19,551 nucleotides of DNA from RGIG5327 sp045612485 (GCA_045612485.1 JAZKZE010000143.1:1-19551), one strand, 5' to 3'. Counted from the stretch's first letter, positions 1-8,103 are shown. The notes: a model not told the origin generated them from the letters alone. Translations and numbers: made by a program.

Positions 1-107
1 ACGCTCACAATTCCTTGTGAGCGTCCGCAAGGCGATTGCCCTGCGGTTCATTCGCACATCCACTGCGCGCTCGGCGGCAACCGCCTCGCCTGGCAACCGA
101 ACATTTC
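1..107. repeat. GC-rich block of three adjacent hairpins at the window edge
   Basis: Three inverted repeats follow one another. The first has a perfect 10-bp stem, ACGCTCACAA (1-10) with TTGTGAGCGT (15-24), and a TTCC loop. The second pairs CCGCA (25-29) with TGCGG (42-46) and encloses GGC-GATT-GCC. The third pairs GGCGG (73-77) with CCGCC (81-85) around CAA. The block is far richer in GC than the AT-rich spacer after it, and the change is abrupt near position 107. A reading frame is open from the edge to a stop at 151-153, but it shows no recognisable domain and the hairpins make coding unlikely. It could be the end of an interspersed structured repeat or the tail of an unseen upstream gene. 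Only its right boundary is visible. Confidence 0.45.
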
Positions 108-304
108 TCTTTTTTCCATGATTTTATGGGACAGCTGTGAATTTATATTGTAATACTCTGAGTTGATAAAGAAATGCAGGCGTTTTTTTACAATAGATGT
201 GAAACAATCGTCCGGTATCGTTTTCCCGTTTCGTGAATACCATATATGCTTTTTTAAGAACAGCAGAATTTTCCCGGGAAGAAATATATATTTTCATTTG
301 TCAT
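108..304. other. AT-rich spacer without a recognised gene
   Basis: This stretch lies between the hairpin block and the hisD promoter. It is AT-rich and contains short T and A runs and the 10-base palindrome TTCCCGGGAA near 280-290. I see no credible open reading frame with a ribosome binding site, no tRNA-like fold and no tandem repeat. Confidence 0.5.
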
Positions 305-332
305 TTGCATAATAAGAAAAAAAAGTTATATT
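305..332 (+). promoter_or_regulatory. Candidate sigma-70 promoter for the hisD operon
   Basis: A -35-like TTGCAT (305-310) and a -10-like TATATT (327-332) are separated by 16 bp. This predicts transcription starting near 339 and a leader of about 37 bases before the hisD ATG. The ribosome binding site AGGAAAGGA (361-369) sits 6 bases before the ATG. The assignment rests on motif match alone in a very AT-rich region, where chance matches are common. Confidence 0.4.
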
Positions 333-375
333 AATGTAATAAAACACAGAATAATTTTTCAGGAAAGGATAATAT

Positions 376-1674
376 ATGCAGACCATCTCCTTTACAGATG
401 CGGATTTCGCCGCTTCTCTGGAACTCCTCTATAACCGTCCCGCAGCTCCCGATTTCGCGGAAAAAGCCGCTTCAGATATTCTGGAAGAGGTGCGGAAAAG
501 AGGCGATGAAGCTATTTGCGAAATGATGAAAAAATTCGATTCCGTAGACATCACTCCCGATAAATTCATGGTGACCGAAGACGAATTCGCCGAAGCGGAA
601 AGCCTTGTCAAAGACTGCGAACGCGCCGCTATCGAATGTGCCTTTACCAATATCCAGGCCTTTGCAAAACGTCAGATCCCGCAGGACTGGACTTTTTCCC
701 CCAGAAAAGGTGTCATCACCGGAGAAAAATTCACCCCCATGCAATGCGTAGGATGCTATATCCCCGGCGGAACAGCTCCTCTCGTTTCCACCGTTCTGCA
801 TACCGCCGCTATCGCTAAAGCCGCCGGAGTGAAAGAGATCATTGCTGTAACCCCCCCCCGCAAGGACGGAAAGATCCATCCCCAGACTCTTTTTGCCATG
901 AAAACTGCCGGCGTCACCAAAGCCTACCGTATGGGCGGAGCTTACGCCATCGCCGCTCTCGCTTACGGTACAGATACCGTCCCCAAAGTGGAAAAGATCG
1001 TGGGTCCCGGCAACGCTTTTGTCGCCGCCGCCAAAAAGCAGGTCTATGGAAATGTTGCCATTGATATGGTTGCCGGTCCTTCCGAAATCATGATCGTGGC
1101 AGATAAAAACGCCAATCCCGCTTTTGCCGCAGCTGATATTCTTTCCCAGGCGGAACACGGCAGCGGTCTGGAACAGGCGGTTCTGGCAAGTGATGACAAA
1201 GAATTTCTGGAAAAAGTACGCAAAGAGATCGAAAAACAATGTGCCATGCGTCAGAGATTGGAAACCATTGACCGGGTACTGGATAAAGGTGTGACCTTCA
1301 TCCATACAAAGGATATTACCCAGGCATTGGAGATCGCCGGAAAATATGCTCCCGAACACTTGGAACTCATGTTTGAAAATGCAAGAGACCGGGCGCATGA
1401 AGTAACTGCCGCCGGGGCGATTTTCATCGGTTCCTGGACTCCGGAACCTGCCGGGGATTTCGTGGCAGGTCCCAGTCATGTACTGCCCACCGCGGGAACC
1501 GCAAGATTTTTCCACGGTATCTCCGCAGTGGATTTCCTCCGCAGAAGTTCCATTATTGAATATACCAGGGAAGGGCTGATGCAGGAAGTAACCCACATCG
1601 AAACTTTTGCAAAAATGGAATCTCTGGATGCTCACGGTTACAGCGGTTCCATCCGCCGGGAATTTGAAGAATAA
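376..1674 (+). CDS. hisD: Histidinol dehydrogenase
   Basis: This enzyme catalyses the last two steps of histidine synthesis in the cytoplasm, oxidising L-histidinol to L-histidine with NAD. The 432-residue length is normal for the family. The zinc ligands known from the E. coli enzyme are all recognisable: Gln258 and His261 in SQAEHGSG, Asp361 in PAGDF, and His420 in LDAHGYSG. The catalytic Glu327-His328 pair is in YAPEHLELM. The glycine-rich IPGGTAPL (129-136) and the family signature through MVAGPSEI (231-238) are also present. The ATG at 376 has a strong ribosome binding site, AGGAAAGGA. The gene is first in a run of four genes on the same strand, and hisC follows after 22 bp. No other his genes are in the window, so the pathway is dispersed or continues elsewhere. 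Confidence 0.98.
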   Translation: MQTISFTDADFAASLELLYNRPAAPDFAEKAASDILEEVRKRGDEAICEMMKKFDSVDITPDKFMVTEDEFAEAESLVKDCERAAIECAFTNIQAFAKRQIPQDWTFSPRKGVITGEKFTPMQCVGCYIPGGTAPLVSTVLHTAAIAKAAGVKEIIAVTPPRKDGKIHPQTLFAMKTAGVTKAYRMGGAYAIAALAYGTDTVPKVEKIVGPGNAFVAAAKKQVYGNVAIDMVAGPSEIMIVADKNANPAFAAADILSQAEHGSGLEQAVLASDDKEFLEKVRKEIEKQCAMRQRLETIDRVLDKGVTFIHTKDITQALEIAGKYAPEHLELMFENARDRAHEVTAAGAIFIGSWTPEPAGDFVAGPSHVLPTAGTARFFHGISAVDFLRRSSIIEYTREGLMQEVTHIETFAKMESLDAHGYSGSIRREFEE

Positions 1675-1696
1675 TTAAACTTGTCAGGATCGTAAA

Positions 1697-2761
1697 ATGA
1701 AAGAATATATTTCCTATTTCAGAAGTGAGATCGACTCCATGCAGGGCTATGTTCCCGGTGAACAGCCTAAAGGGGGAAAGATCATCAAACTCAATACCAA
1801 TGAAAGCCCCTATGCGCCTTCTCCCGCTGTAAAACAAGCCTTGCTGGATTTCGATTATGAAAGATTGCGCCTTTATCCGGATCCGGTTTTCACTGAACTT
1901 AAAGAGGAGATCGCTTCCCAGAACGGTCTTGCCGCTGAAAATGTGATTGCGGGAAATGGATCCGATGATATCCTTACCATTACTGCACGCTGTTTCACTT
2001 CCAAAGATAAGGCTCTTGCCTCCTTTGATCCCTCCTATTCCCTTTATCCCACTCTTGCCGGTTTGCAGGGCGCACCCTATATTGCTGTGCCGCTGGATAA
2101 AGATTTCAATATCCCTTCCGATGTGTTGGATCAGGTGAAAGGTGCCAACTGTTTTATGATCGCCCGCCCCAATGCCCCCACCGGCAATCTCTATCCCAAA
2201 AAGGAGATGGAACGCATTTGTGCAGAATTTGACGGTATTGTTTTCATTGACGAAGCCTACGGGGATTTCGCAGAGGATACCTGTGCGGATCTTGTGAAAA
2301 AGTACAGTAATGTTATTGTTTCCCGTACATTCTCCAAGAGCAGATGTCTTGCCGGATTGCGTTTCGGTTATGCACTCGCCCATGAGAAGATCATTGAAGG
2401 GATGGTCAAGATGAAAGACTCCTACAATGTGGCAATGCTGACACAGAAACTTGCTCTTGCCTCTTTGCGGGATAAAGAATATTTTGCCCGTCATATCGAA
2501 AGAATCAAAGAAAACCGGACCGAACTTACAGAGGAACTGGCAAAACTGGGCTTCAAAACCATTCCTTCCCAGAGTAATTTCCTTTTCACCATTCCTCCCT
2601 GCGGCGGGGAAAAGTATTTCCTTGAACTGAAAAAACGCAATATCCTCATCCGTTATTTTTCTGCGGAAAGAACAAAGGACTTTGTGCGTATTACTGTAGG
2701 CTCCAAAGAGGAACATGCGGTTTTGCTCCAGGCAACAAAAGAGATCCTTGAACTTAAGTAA
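1697..2761 (+). CDS. hisC: Histidinol-phosphate aminotransferase
   Basis: This is a PLP-dependent class I/II aminotransferase that converts imidazole acetol phosphate and glutamate to L-histidinol phosphate. The 354 residues match the usual HisC size. Visible signatures are NTNESPY (33-39), the PNAPTG motif (158-163), the cofactor-binding D185-E-A-Y188, the Schiff-base Lys214 in TFSKSRCLAGLR, and the phosphate-binding Arg222. The ATG at 1697 follows a modest AGGA ribosome binding site 7 bases upstream. It starts 22 bp after the hisD stop, so the two are almost certainly cotranscribed, and their products act in the same pathway. A related family member such as an aromatic aminotransferase is possible, but the hisD linkage favours HisC. 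Confidence 0.96.
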   Translation: MKEYISYFRSEIDSMQGYVPGEQPKGGKIIKLNTNESPYAPSPAVKQALLDFDYERLRLYPDPVFTELKEEIASQNGLAAENVIAGNGSDDILTITARCFTSKDKALASFDPSYSLYPTLAGLQGAPYIAVPLDKDFNIPSDVLDQVKGANCFMIARPNAPTGNLYPKKEMERICAEFDGIVFIDEAYGDFAEDTCADLVKKYSNVIVSRTFSKSRCLAGLRFGYALAHEKIIEGMVKMKDSYNVAMLTQKLALASLRDKEYFARHIERIKENRTELTEELAKLGFKTIPSQSNFLFTIPPCGGEKYFLELKKRNILIRYFSAERTKDFVRITVGSKEEHAVLLQATKEILELK

Positions 2762-2795
2762 GCTGTGCATCATACAGAAACAGAAGGAGAAGTTT

Positions 2796-3515
2796 ATGAA
2801 CAGAAATATATATATGTTTTTTATCTGTATATTGTGCTGTTTCCTCTCTGTTTCTGTATATGGGGAGGTCTTTTCCTTCTGGCCTTTCCATAAAAGCGTG
2901 CCTTCTTCCATAGAAAGTGCAGATCTTCTTCTCCACGGGGAGGCACTGCGGGAAGAGGTGGTAATCATAAACGGTACCCGTACGAAGATGAAGATCTCCA
3001 TTATGGATGCCGATCCTCTTGACGCCTTCCGTACATTGAAACGCCGTTATCCTGACGGGATCGCGGCAAAGAATCAGAACGGTCTTTTATTCAGCACTCC
3101 TCCGGAAAAGGGATATGTGCGCAAGATCCTTATCGTTTCACCTGACGGGATCGGTAAAGGGGTGATGTTTTCCATGTCTGTGCCTGTAAAGGGGTTCGGA
3201 AAACAACCCTCCTGGCCGCACGCATTGCCGCTTCCTGCGGGGGCGGAAGTTATGAGTGTCATTCATTTTCCCGCCCGCAGTTCTGTATTCGGGCAGTTCC
3301 GTTCCCGGATGACCCGGGAAGAGGTTCTTTCTAATATGGTCATGCAATTAAAAGCAGACGGATGGATTTCCCCTTCAAAGGAATCGGGGATCGCCGGGGC
3401 AAGCGGGGAGATCATGTTGAGTTCCGATGCAAAAGAAGTGATCCTTATAGGGATTTCGCCTGTAAAAAATTCTTCTTATGTACAGGGATCGCTTTACCGC
3501 AGAAAATTGAAATAA
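2796..3515 (+). CDS. Exported protein of unknown function
   Basis: I do not recognise this family. The 239-residue product begins with a short basic start and a hydrophobic stretch (residues 5-21), with a likely signal peptidase site after VYG (23), so it should be exported. The ATG at 2796 is preferred over an upstream in-frame ATG at 2715. It follows AGAAGGAGA with good spacing, and only this start puts the signal peptide at the N-terminus. The mature part looks like two similar halves. Each has a helix with charged residues (roughly 72-86 and 172-189), then a DG or DGW turn, and then strands ending in ILIVSP (111-116) or ILIGISP (216-222). It lies 34 bp after hisC and 31 bp before the AraC gene, so it is probably part of the same transcript. 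No catalytic motif is evident. Confidence 0.85.
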   Translation: MNRNIYMFFICILCCFLSVSVYGEVFSFWPFHKSVPSSIESADLLLHGEALREEVVIINGTRTKMKISIMDADPLDAFRTLKRRYPDGIAAKNQNGLLFSTPPEKGYVRKILIVSPDGIGKGVMFSMSVPVKGFGKQPSWPHALPLPAGAEVMSVIHFPARSSVFGQFRSRMTREEVLSNMVMQLKADGWISPSKESGIAGASGEIMLSSDAKEVILIGISPVKNSSYVQGSLYRRKLK

Positions 3516-3546
3516 TTTTTTTCCGTAAATTTCAGGAGAAAACCGG

Positions 3547-4518
3547 ATGGCACAGAATAAAAGAGATCTTTCTGCAAAAAAAATATTCCCGGAAGCGGTG
3601 GTTCCTGAAAAAAACAATTCTTCACGCAAAGGACGCCGGGCAAAAAAGGTACAGGAAGTTGTACTGGATGATGTGATGATGGTTTCCCAGAGCCACCCGC
3701 TTACGGTGGCAAGTCCTTTCAATATCGTATGCGATTATGACAAAGGACCGTGGAAAGAGTTGACTGGCGACGTGCATTATGCCCTTCAGATCAGTATCGT
3801 TCTGAAGGGGAAAGTAGAGGCGGCAGTAGGCAGTCACTCCCGTATTTACAGGGAAGGGGAAACATGGTTCACTATGTGCTGGGAACCCCATGCTTACAGA
3901 CCTTTAGCCCGACGCAATCTTATTCTTTCTGTAAACATCAATGCGGACAGTATCGGCAACTGCGGACCTTATGCCGATGCGGACTGGCTTGCCCCCTTTA
4001 CGGTAGCTCCGTCGGAAAGGTTCTGTCCGGAAACAAAAGAAGAACACAAAGAGATGCTTGCTGCCGCACGGACGCTATTGACTTTATCCAGGAAACAGCC
4101 CCGCAACTGGCAGACAAGGTGCTGGCTTACCATTCATCAGCTGATCCTTACTGCCGGAGAACATATTGTACGCAAGGGCGGGGAAAGTATGCTTTTAAAT
4201 GCAAATATCAGCCGGATCATGAAAGCCGTGAGCAGGATCAGACTTCTGCCTGTACCCCTTTCTCTGGAGGAAGCAGCTCAGGCAAGCAGTTTGAGTGTCA
4301 GCCGTTTTTCTTCTCTTTTTCACTCGGTAATGGGGATAAGTTACGGAAAATTTGCTTTGCGGGTACGGCTGGGAAATGCGGCAAATGATATTAAAAGCGG
4401 ACTTTATACCCTTAATGAAATCGCTTTCCGGAACGGATTCTGTGATGCAAGCAGTCTATGCAATGCTTTTAAAAAGGTATATCACTGTACACCAGCCCAG
4501 TTCAAATTGAAAAGGTGA
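3547..4518 (+). CDS. AraC-family transcriptional regulator
   Basis: This is a 323-residue cytoplasmic DNA-binding regulator. The C-terminal AraC/XylS domain (about 225-321) has two helix-turn-helix units. The first runs from SLEEAAQASSLSVSRFSSLF (239-258). The second is around LNEIAFRNGFCDASSLCNAF (289-308), followed by the typical ending in YHCTPAQFK. The N-terminal part (about 55-135) looks like a cupin effector-binding domain, with strands such as QISIVLKGKVEAAV and a GETWF turn. Before it lies a basic, probably disordered stretch (KGRRAKK, 28-34), which is unusual. The start at 3547 follows AGGAGA, 8 bases upstream. The gene ends the hisD run and is convergent with the DUF4838 gene. Family members usually control sugar catabolism, so the nearby glycan genes are plausible targets, but no operator can be assigned. 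Confidence 0.93.
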   Translation: MAQNKRDLSAKKIFPEAVVPEKNNSSRKGRRAKKVQEVVLDDVMMVSQSHPLTVASPFNIVCDYDKGPWKELTGDVHYALQISIVLKGKVEAAVGSHSRIYREGETWFTMCWEPHAYRPLARRNLILSVNINADSIGNCGPYADADWLAPFTVAPSERFCPETKEEHKEMLAAARTLLTLSRKQPRNWQTRCWLTIHQLILTAGEHIVRKGGESMLLNANISRIMKAVSRIRLLPVPLSLEEAAQASSLSVSRFSSLFHSVMGISYGKFALRVRLGNAANDIKSGLYTLNEIAFRNGFCDASSLCNAFKKVYHCTPAQFKLKR

Positions 4519-4552
4519 GGGGAGAGGTATTTATTGCCTGCTTTTCTGCTGC

Positions 4553-4606
4553 AAAAAAATCCCGCATGGAATTTTCCTGTAAAGGATCATTCTGCGGGAT
4601 CATTTA
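4553..4606. terminator. Bidirectional rho-independent terminator
   Basis: A perfect 8-bp stem, ATCCCGCA (4559-4566) with TGCGGGAT (4593-4600), encloses a 26-base loop that can form the small inner hairpin GGAA-TT-TTCC. The stem is preceded by a run of seven A (4553-4559) and followed by a T-rich stretch. It can therefore stop transcription from the AraC gene on the plus strand and from the DUF4838 gene on the minus strand, whose stops are 40 and 27 bp away. Confidence 0.65.
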
Positions 4607-4626
4607 TTTTTCTATATCCTTATGTC

Positions 4627-7101
4627 TTAAAAGAAACTCCAGAATCCTTTTTTCTTTTTTGCAGGGACAAATTTCACATTGGTAAAGTTGTCTGCATTGT
4701 GGAAATGCCCGTTGGACATACTGGTCATTTCTCTTCCTCTGGGAGGAGTATCCACTGCCACGCGGGTACGGGATACATTGATCTTCCAGGTATTGCCGGT
4801 ATTGCATTTCATTCCCAGCGGCCCGGTGGGGACTTTTACTTCCGCAATCCATTTGCCTTTATGGAATTTAACAGCAACAGTTGCGCCGGATACAAAAGCG
4901 GTCTTTTCCCGTACATCCCCCATCTGATTGAAGGCATCATAAAGGACGCCCTTGTGGTTGAAGGCAAGATGATGATAGGAGCCGCCCTGGTCCGGGTGGG
5001 AGATAAAAATCTCTATTTTATTATCGCTCCATATTTTTACATGATCCTGAATTCCGGCAAGAGCGATGAGTTTTTCAGCAGGATAGGACTCTGTACATTC
5101 AATACCGAAATAGAGAGCTTCCGGAGTATGGAGGATCTTTACTTTTGTGGGATATTTGATCTTCTGCGGCTTTGCCATAAACTGTTTGAAAACGGGGCCT
5201 TCCGGAGCATTGGCCCAGTCTGCTTCATCCAGTACACCGTCAAGTTTGATCTCTTCTGTTTTGGCCGGAGCTTCGTAAAGAAGATAGGAGGAGACAAAAT
5301 CCTTTCTCTCTTTTTCCCAGGTAAGGTCAAACATATACCGGTCACGCATAACATGTTTCAAGGCTCTGTGATCGTCAAGCACAGCTTTTTCCGCTTTTTC
5401 CAGACAGTCCCGCATCTCTTTATGAAGTGCGGCATCCTCCAGACACAAGCCCAGGGGAGAACCCAGTCCCCAGCCGAAACAGCCCGGTGTGGTGTGGAAG
5501 GCTTTTGTCATCAGTTCCCTGAAGCGTTTCATACCGCCTTCCCATGCCTTCCCATAGCAGAGGGAATTGATCTCTTCGTACATTTTGTCATAATCCTGAT
5601 CTTTGTTCCAGAGGAACTGTGCTGTCATATAGGCTCCCTGCCACATGCCGTACCAGCTTAATTTTGACATGATCTTGTTATCATAACGGGGGCCATATAC
5701 GCCGTCCGGGGGATTCATGCAAAGTCCCATTCCGGAAAGGTTGTAAAAATCATAATCTTTTACAAGGCTTTTCACCATGGCAGCTTCCACAGGAACAAAG
5801 GAACTGCCGGAGGCTCCGATCTCATCCCTTGTCCAGAGCTTGCATTTGACTTTTTTCCATGCATCAAAATATTTGCAGAATACTTTATTGGTTTCGCAGG
5901 AAGGATCTCTCAATTCATGCCGGTAGCAGCGTCTGTTGAAAGAAAGATATACTTTCAGTCTGCTGTCCGGTTCCACTCCCACCGGAGGAACCTGAAAGTT
6001 CTGATAAGCCCAGCCGCTTAATTTTACATCGGGATATTTTTTCCATACTTCCCTTGCAATGGCATTGACCATTGTCCAGTATCTTGTGGAAACGAATCCG
6101 GCTTTTTTCTCTTCCGGAGGATCCAGTAATGCACACTCTTTACATTCGCACCAGCCGGTACCATCCATATTGCCGATGAGAAATTCCCCGCCGGGAGTCA
6201 TCTCTTTTATCTTGAGAAGAAGATTGTCTGTCATGATCTTCAATACCTCTTTATTGGAGGTACAGGGCTGATAGGCGTGCCCTTCCAGAGGAATACGTTT
6301 TCCATTGACCATGGGGAAATATTCCGGGTGGGCTGCATAAAGATCTTTCAGAGCTTTTTTATAGTTTTTTACCTCTTTACGGATGCCGTAACCGGTAAGG
6401 AGATTGCCCAGAACGTGTCCGCCGTCCCCGGATTCCACTGCTCGCATGTGCATACTGCGGGAAATATCCTTAAAAAGACGCAGTACATGCGCTCCGGCGG
6501 AAAATCTCATATTGTTTCTTACGCACCAATCCCAGGAGTCAGTAATATTGCTTGTGATATTGGCACTGTTGAAACCTATTTTTCTTTCGGTGAAAGAAGG
6601 TACATGATAGGTGATTCCCGCAGGAACACTGATCGTGCCTTTGGCTGTAAAATACTCTCCGTCCTTTCCGGGGAAAAGCCAGCGGATACCGCCATATTTT
6701 TTCAGGATCTCGTAAGTGCCGTAAAGAAGCCCTTTTTTTTCTCTTGCAACAATATAAAGCCCGTCATCTTTTGCGGAGAGGGCGAAAGAATCTTCTGTGG
6801 TAAGTTTTTTTACATCGACACCGGATTTTTTCACCATATTTTTATCGGAAACAAGAACAGAAAAAATATTGTACATTCCCTTTTTTGCCGTTGTACCCGG
6901 CATGACCGGTTTTGCTGCTTTGGAGATTTTTGCCAGATAGACTGCCAATTCCTTTGCGGCGTGCCGTTCCGCAGAAGATGCCTTTTTGTTTATGACTGCA
7001 TGGGAAACGATTCTTCCATTGTCTGTAAGAAGGTATTCCTTTGCGCATACTGAAAATGCCGTAAGACAGACCAGAAAGAGGATAACAGGATTCTTTCTCA
7101 T
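4627..7101 (-). CDS. Secreted DUF4838 protein with C-terminal CBM9/DOMON-like domain
   Basis: An 824-residue exported protein. Residues 1-20 form a signal peptide, with cleavage likely after SVCA. Residues about 22-165 resemble the accessory N-terminal domain found before GH20 and GH67 barrels, including the EKKGLLYGTYEIL segment. The DUF4838 region follows (about 230-500), with GNMDGTGWCECKEC (310-323). Residues about 612-812 look like a family 9-like carbohydrate-binding sandwich: it starts KLDGVLDEADWANA (619-632) and contains ALYFGIEC, NKIEIFI and WIAEVKVP. The likely role is binding or hydrolysing a polysaccharide outside the cytoplasm; substrate and activity are unknown. The ATG at 7101 has AAAGGACA upstream. 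The protein ends in a basic-aromatic tail (KKKKGFWSFF), which is odd. It is divergent from the pseudopilin gene. Confidence 0.9.
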   Translation of the reverse strand: MRKNPVILFLVCLTAFSVCAKEYLLTDNGRIVSHAVINKKASSAERHAAKELAVYLAKISKAAKPVMPGTTAKKGMYNIFSVLVSDKNMVKKSGVDVKKLTTEDSFALSAKDDGLYIVAREKKGLLYGTYEILKKYGGIRWLFPGKDGEYFTAKGTISVPAGITYHVPSFTERKIGFNSANITSNITDSWDWCVRNNMRFSAGAHVLRLFKDISRSMHMRAVESGDGGHVLGNLLTGYGIRKEVKNYKKALKDLYAAHPEYFPMVNGKRIPLEGHAYQPCTSNKEVLKIMTDNLLLKIKEMTPGGEFLIGNMDGTGWCECKECALLDPPEEKKAGFVSTRYWTMVNAIAREVWKKYPDVKLSGWAYQNFQVPPVGVEPDSRLKVYLSFNRRCYRHELRDPSCETNKVFCKYFDAWKKVKCKLWTRDEIGASGSSFVPVEAAMVKSLVKDYDFYNLSGMGLCMNPPDGVYGPRYDNKIMSKLSWYGMWQGAYMTAQFLWNKDQDYDKMYEEINSLCYGKAWEGGMKRFRELMTKAFHTTPGCFGWGLGSPLGLCLEDAALHKEMRDCLEKAEKAVLDDHRALKHVMRDRYMFDLTWEKERKDFVSSYLLYEAPAKTEEIKLDGVLDEADWANAPEGPVFKQFMAKPQKIKYPTKVKILHTPEALYFGIECTESYPAEKLIALAGIQDHVKIWSDNKIEIFISHPDQGGSYHHLAFNHKGVLYDAFNQMGDVREKTAFVSGATVAVKFHKGKWIAEVKVPTGPLGMKCNTGNTWKINVSRTRVAVDTPPRGREMTSMSNGHFHNADNFTNVKFVPAKKKKGFWSFF

Positions 7102-7149
7102 AAAAATGTCCTTTTTGTTTTACAGGGTTGTTATTGAAAAATGTGTTAT

Positions 7150-7178
7150 AATATACCACTGGTTAAAGATTTTTACAA
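7150..7178 (-). promoter_or_regulatory. Candidate promoter for the DUF4838 gene
   Basis: Read on the minus strand, TTGTAA (7173-7178) and TATATT (7150-7155) are 17 bp apart. This predicts a start near 7143 and a leader of about 40 bases that includes the AAAGGACA ribosome binding site. The spacing is ideal, and the -10 matches consensus at five of six positions. It lies back to back with the pseudopilin promoter about 60 bp away. Confidence 0.5.
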
Positions 7179-7236
7179 ATTTGGAACAACTTTTTTATTT
7201 TTCTTAACTTTTTCAAAAAAACAATAAAAAAATTGC

Positions 7237-7265
7237 TTGACAAGTAATTTACAATATATTATAGT
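7237..7265 (+). promoter_or_regulatory. Near-consensus sigma-70 promoter for the pseudopilin gene
   Basis: A perfect -35 hexamer TTGACA (7237-7242), a 17-bp spacer and a -10 TATAGT (7260-7265) make this the best promoter in the window. Transcription should start near 7272, giving a leader of about 50 bases. An 11-base imperfect palindrome, GAAATGCTTTC (7280-7290), lies just after the predicted start and could be an operator, but it may be chance. Confidence 0.75.
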
Positions 7266-7323
7266 AACAGAAAAGAGGGGAAATGCTTTCAAAATCAGAA
7301 TGTTATACAAAACGGAGAAAATC

Positions 7324-8097
7324 ATGAAACGCAAGACCGGAAAAAACTTTACTCTCATTGAATTGCTTGTTGTTATCGCGATAATCGCCATTCTTGCCGG
7401 GATGCTTCTTCCGGTTTTGGGTAAAGCAAGGGAAACAGCAAGAAATATGCAGTGCATGAATATGCAAAGACAGTTTTTTATGTATAATATTTCCTACGCA
7501 GATACCTATAAGGAATGGGGAATGGGCTATTACAACTTTACCAACTCCAAGCCTGACGCAGTATCCTATCTGCCGAAATCCAATTATTCCCGCTCCTGTT
7601 CTTCCCCGATTACATTAAATACTCCCGCGCGGATGCTTGCCGGGGCATGGGAACCGATTTATGGAACGGGCTTGGGCTTCGCTCCCTGGGGAATCACCAC
7701 AAATTCCAAACTTTTGTGGTGTCCTGCCTATAGTAAATATAACCCCACTAAAACAAACTATGGCGGTGTTTCCGGTCTCGCTGTATGCAGTCGTCTGGGC
7801 GGAGACGGCTGGGGCAAGACTTCCGTTCCCTGGATTACCGGCAGAGATAAGAACTTTTTCAAACCTTCCACTATTAAAAATCCCAGCAGCATCCATTACA
7901 TCAACTGTCAGATCTCCTACCAGCACAATGGTTTCTATTTCTGGCATTCCAGAAAAACAAATCTGGTCTTTATTGACGGACACGCAGAAGCAAGAGGTCC
8001 GGAAAAATTTACCTCCGCCTACATAACTTCCTGGGGCAGTATTACCAAAAGTTTTGTGGCGAAAAGTTGTGACGCGGAAAAAGCTCCCTGCCGGTAA
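7324..8097 (+). CDS. Type II secretion/type IV pilin-like pseudopilin with H-X9-DG motif
   Basis: A 257-residue protein with a class III prepilin leader. The short basic leader MKRKTGKN is followed by FTLIELLVVIAIIAILAG (9-26) with the conserved Glu at position 5 of the mature form. The residue before the cleavage point is Asn8, not the classical Gly. The C-terminal part carries an exact H-X9-DG motif: His208, nine residues, then Asp218-Gly219. This is typical of large pseudopilin families in Lentisphaerota and Planctomycetota. The start at 7324 is chosen because it follows ACGGAGAA and gives the proper leader; the in-frame ATG at 7236-7238 region lies inside the -35 box. It would sit in the membrane and assemble into, or be exported by, a pilus-like machine. 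No prepilin peptidase or assembly ATPase is in the window. It converges on the SGNH gene with a 6-bp gap. Confidence 0.93.
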   Translation: MKRKTGKNFTLIELLVVIAIIAILAGMLLPVLGKARETARNMQCMNMQRQFFMYNISYADTYKEWGMGYYNFTNSKPDAVSYLPKSNYSRSCSSPITLNTPARMLAGAWEPIYGTGLGFAPWGITTNSKLLWCPAYSKYNPTKTNYGGVSGLAVCSRLGGDGWGKTSVPWITGRDKNFFKPSTIKNPSSIHYINCQISYQHNGFYFWHSRKTNLVFIDGHAEARGPEKFTSAYITSWGSITKSFVAKSCDAEKAPCR

Positions 8098-8103
8098 GGA
8101 TCA

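Noticed and set aside
472..1635. Long antisense open frame across hisD (387 codons, minus strand)
   Set aside because: It lies wholly opposite a clear enzyme gene, has no domain, and its composition is that of a complementary shadow.
1553..3001. Long minus-strand open frame across hisC and its neighbours (482 codons)
   Set aside because: It spans the strong hisC gene and the start of the exported protein gene, with low-complexity translated sequence and no recognisable motif.
4534..5661. Plus-strand open frame opposite the DUF4838 gene
   Set aside because: It is a shadow of the CBM9-like region of that gene and starts inside the shared terminator region.
7237..7323. Earlier in-frame start for the pseudopilin
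   Set aside because: It would begin inside the TTGACA -35 box, upstream of the transcript, and would place extra residues before the prepilin leader.
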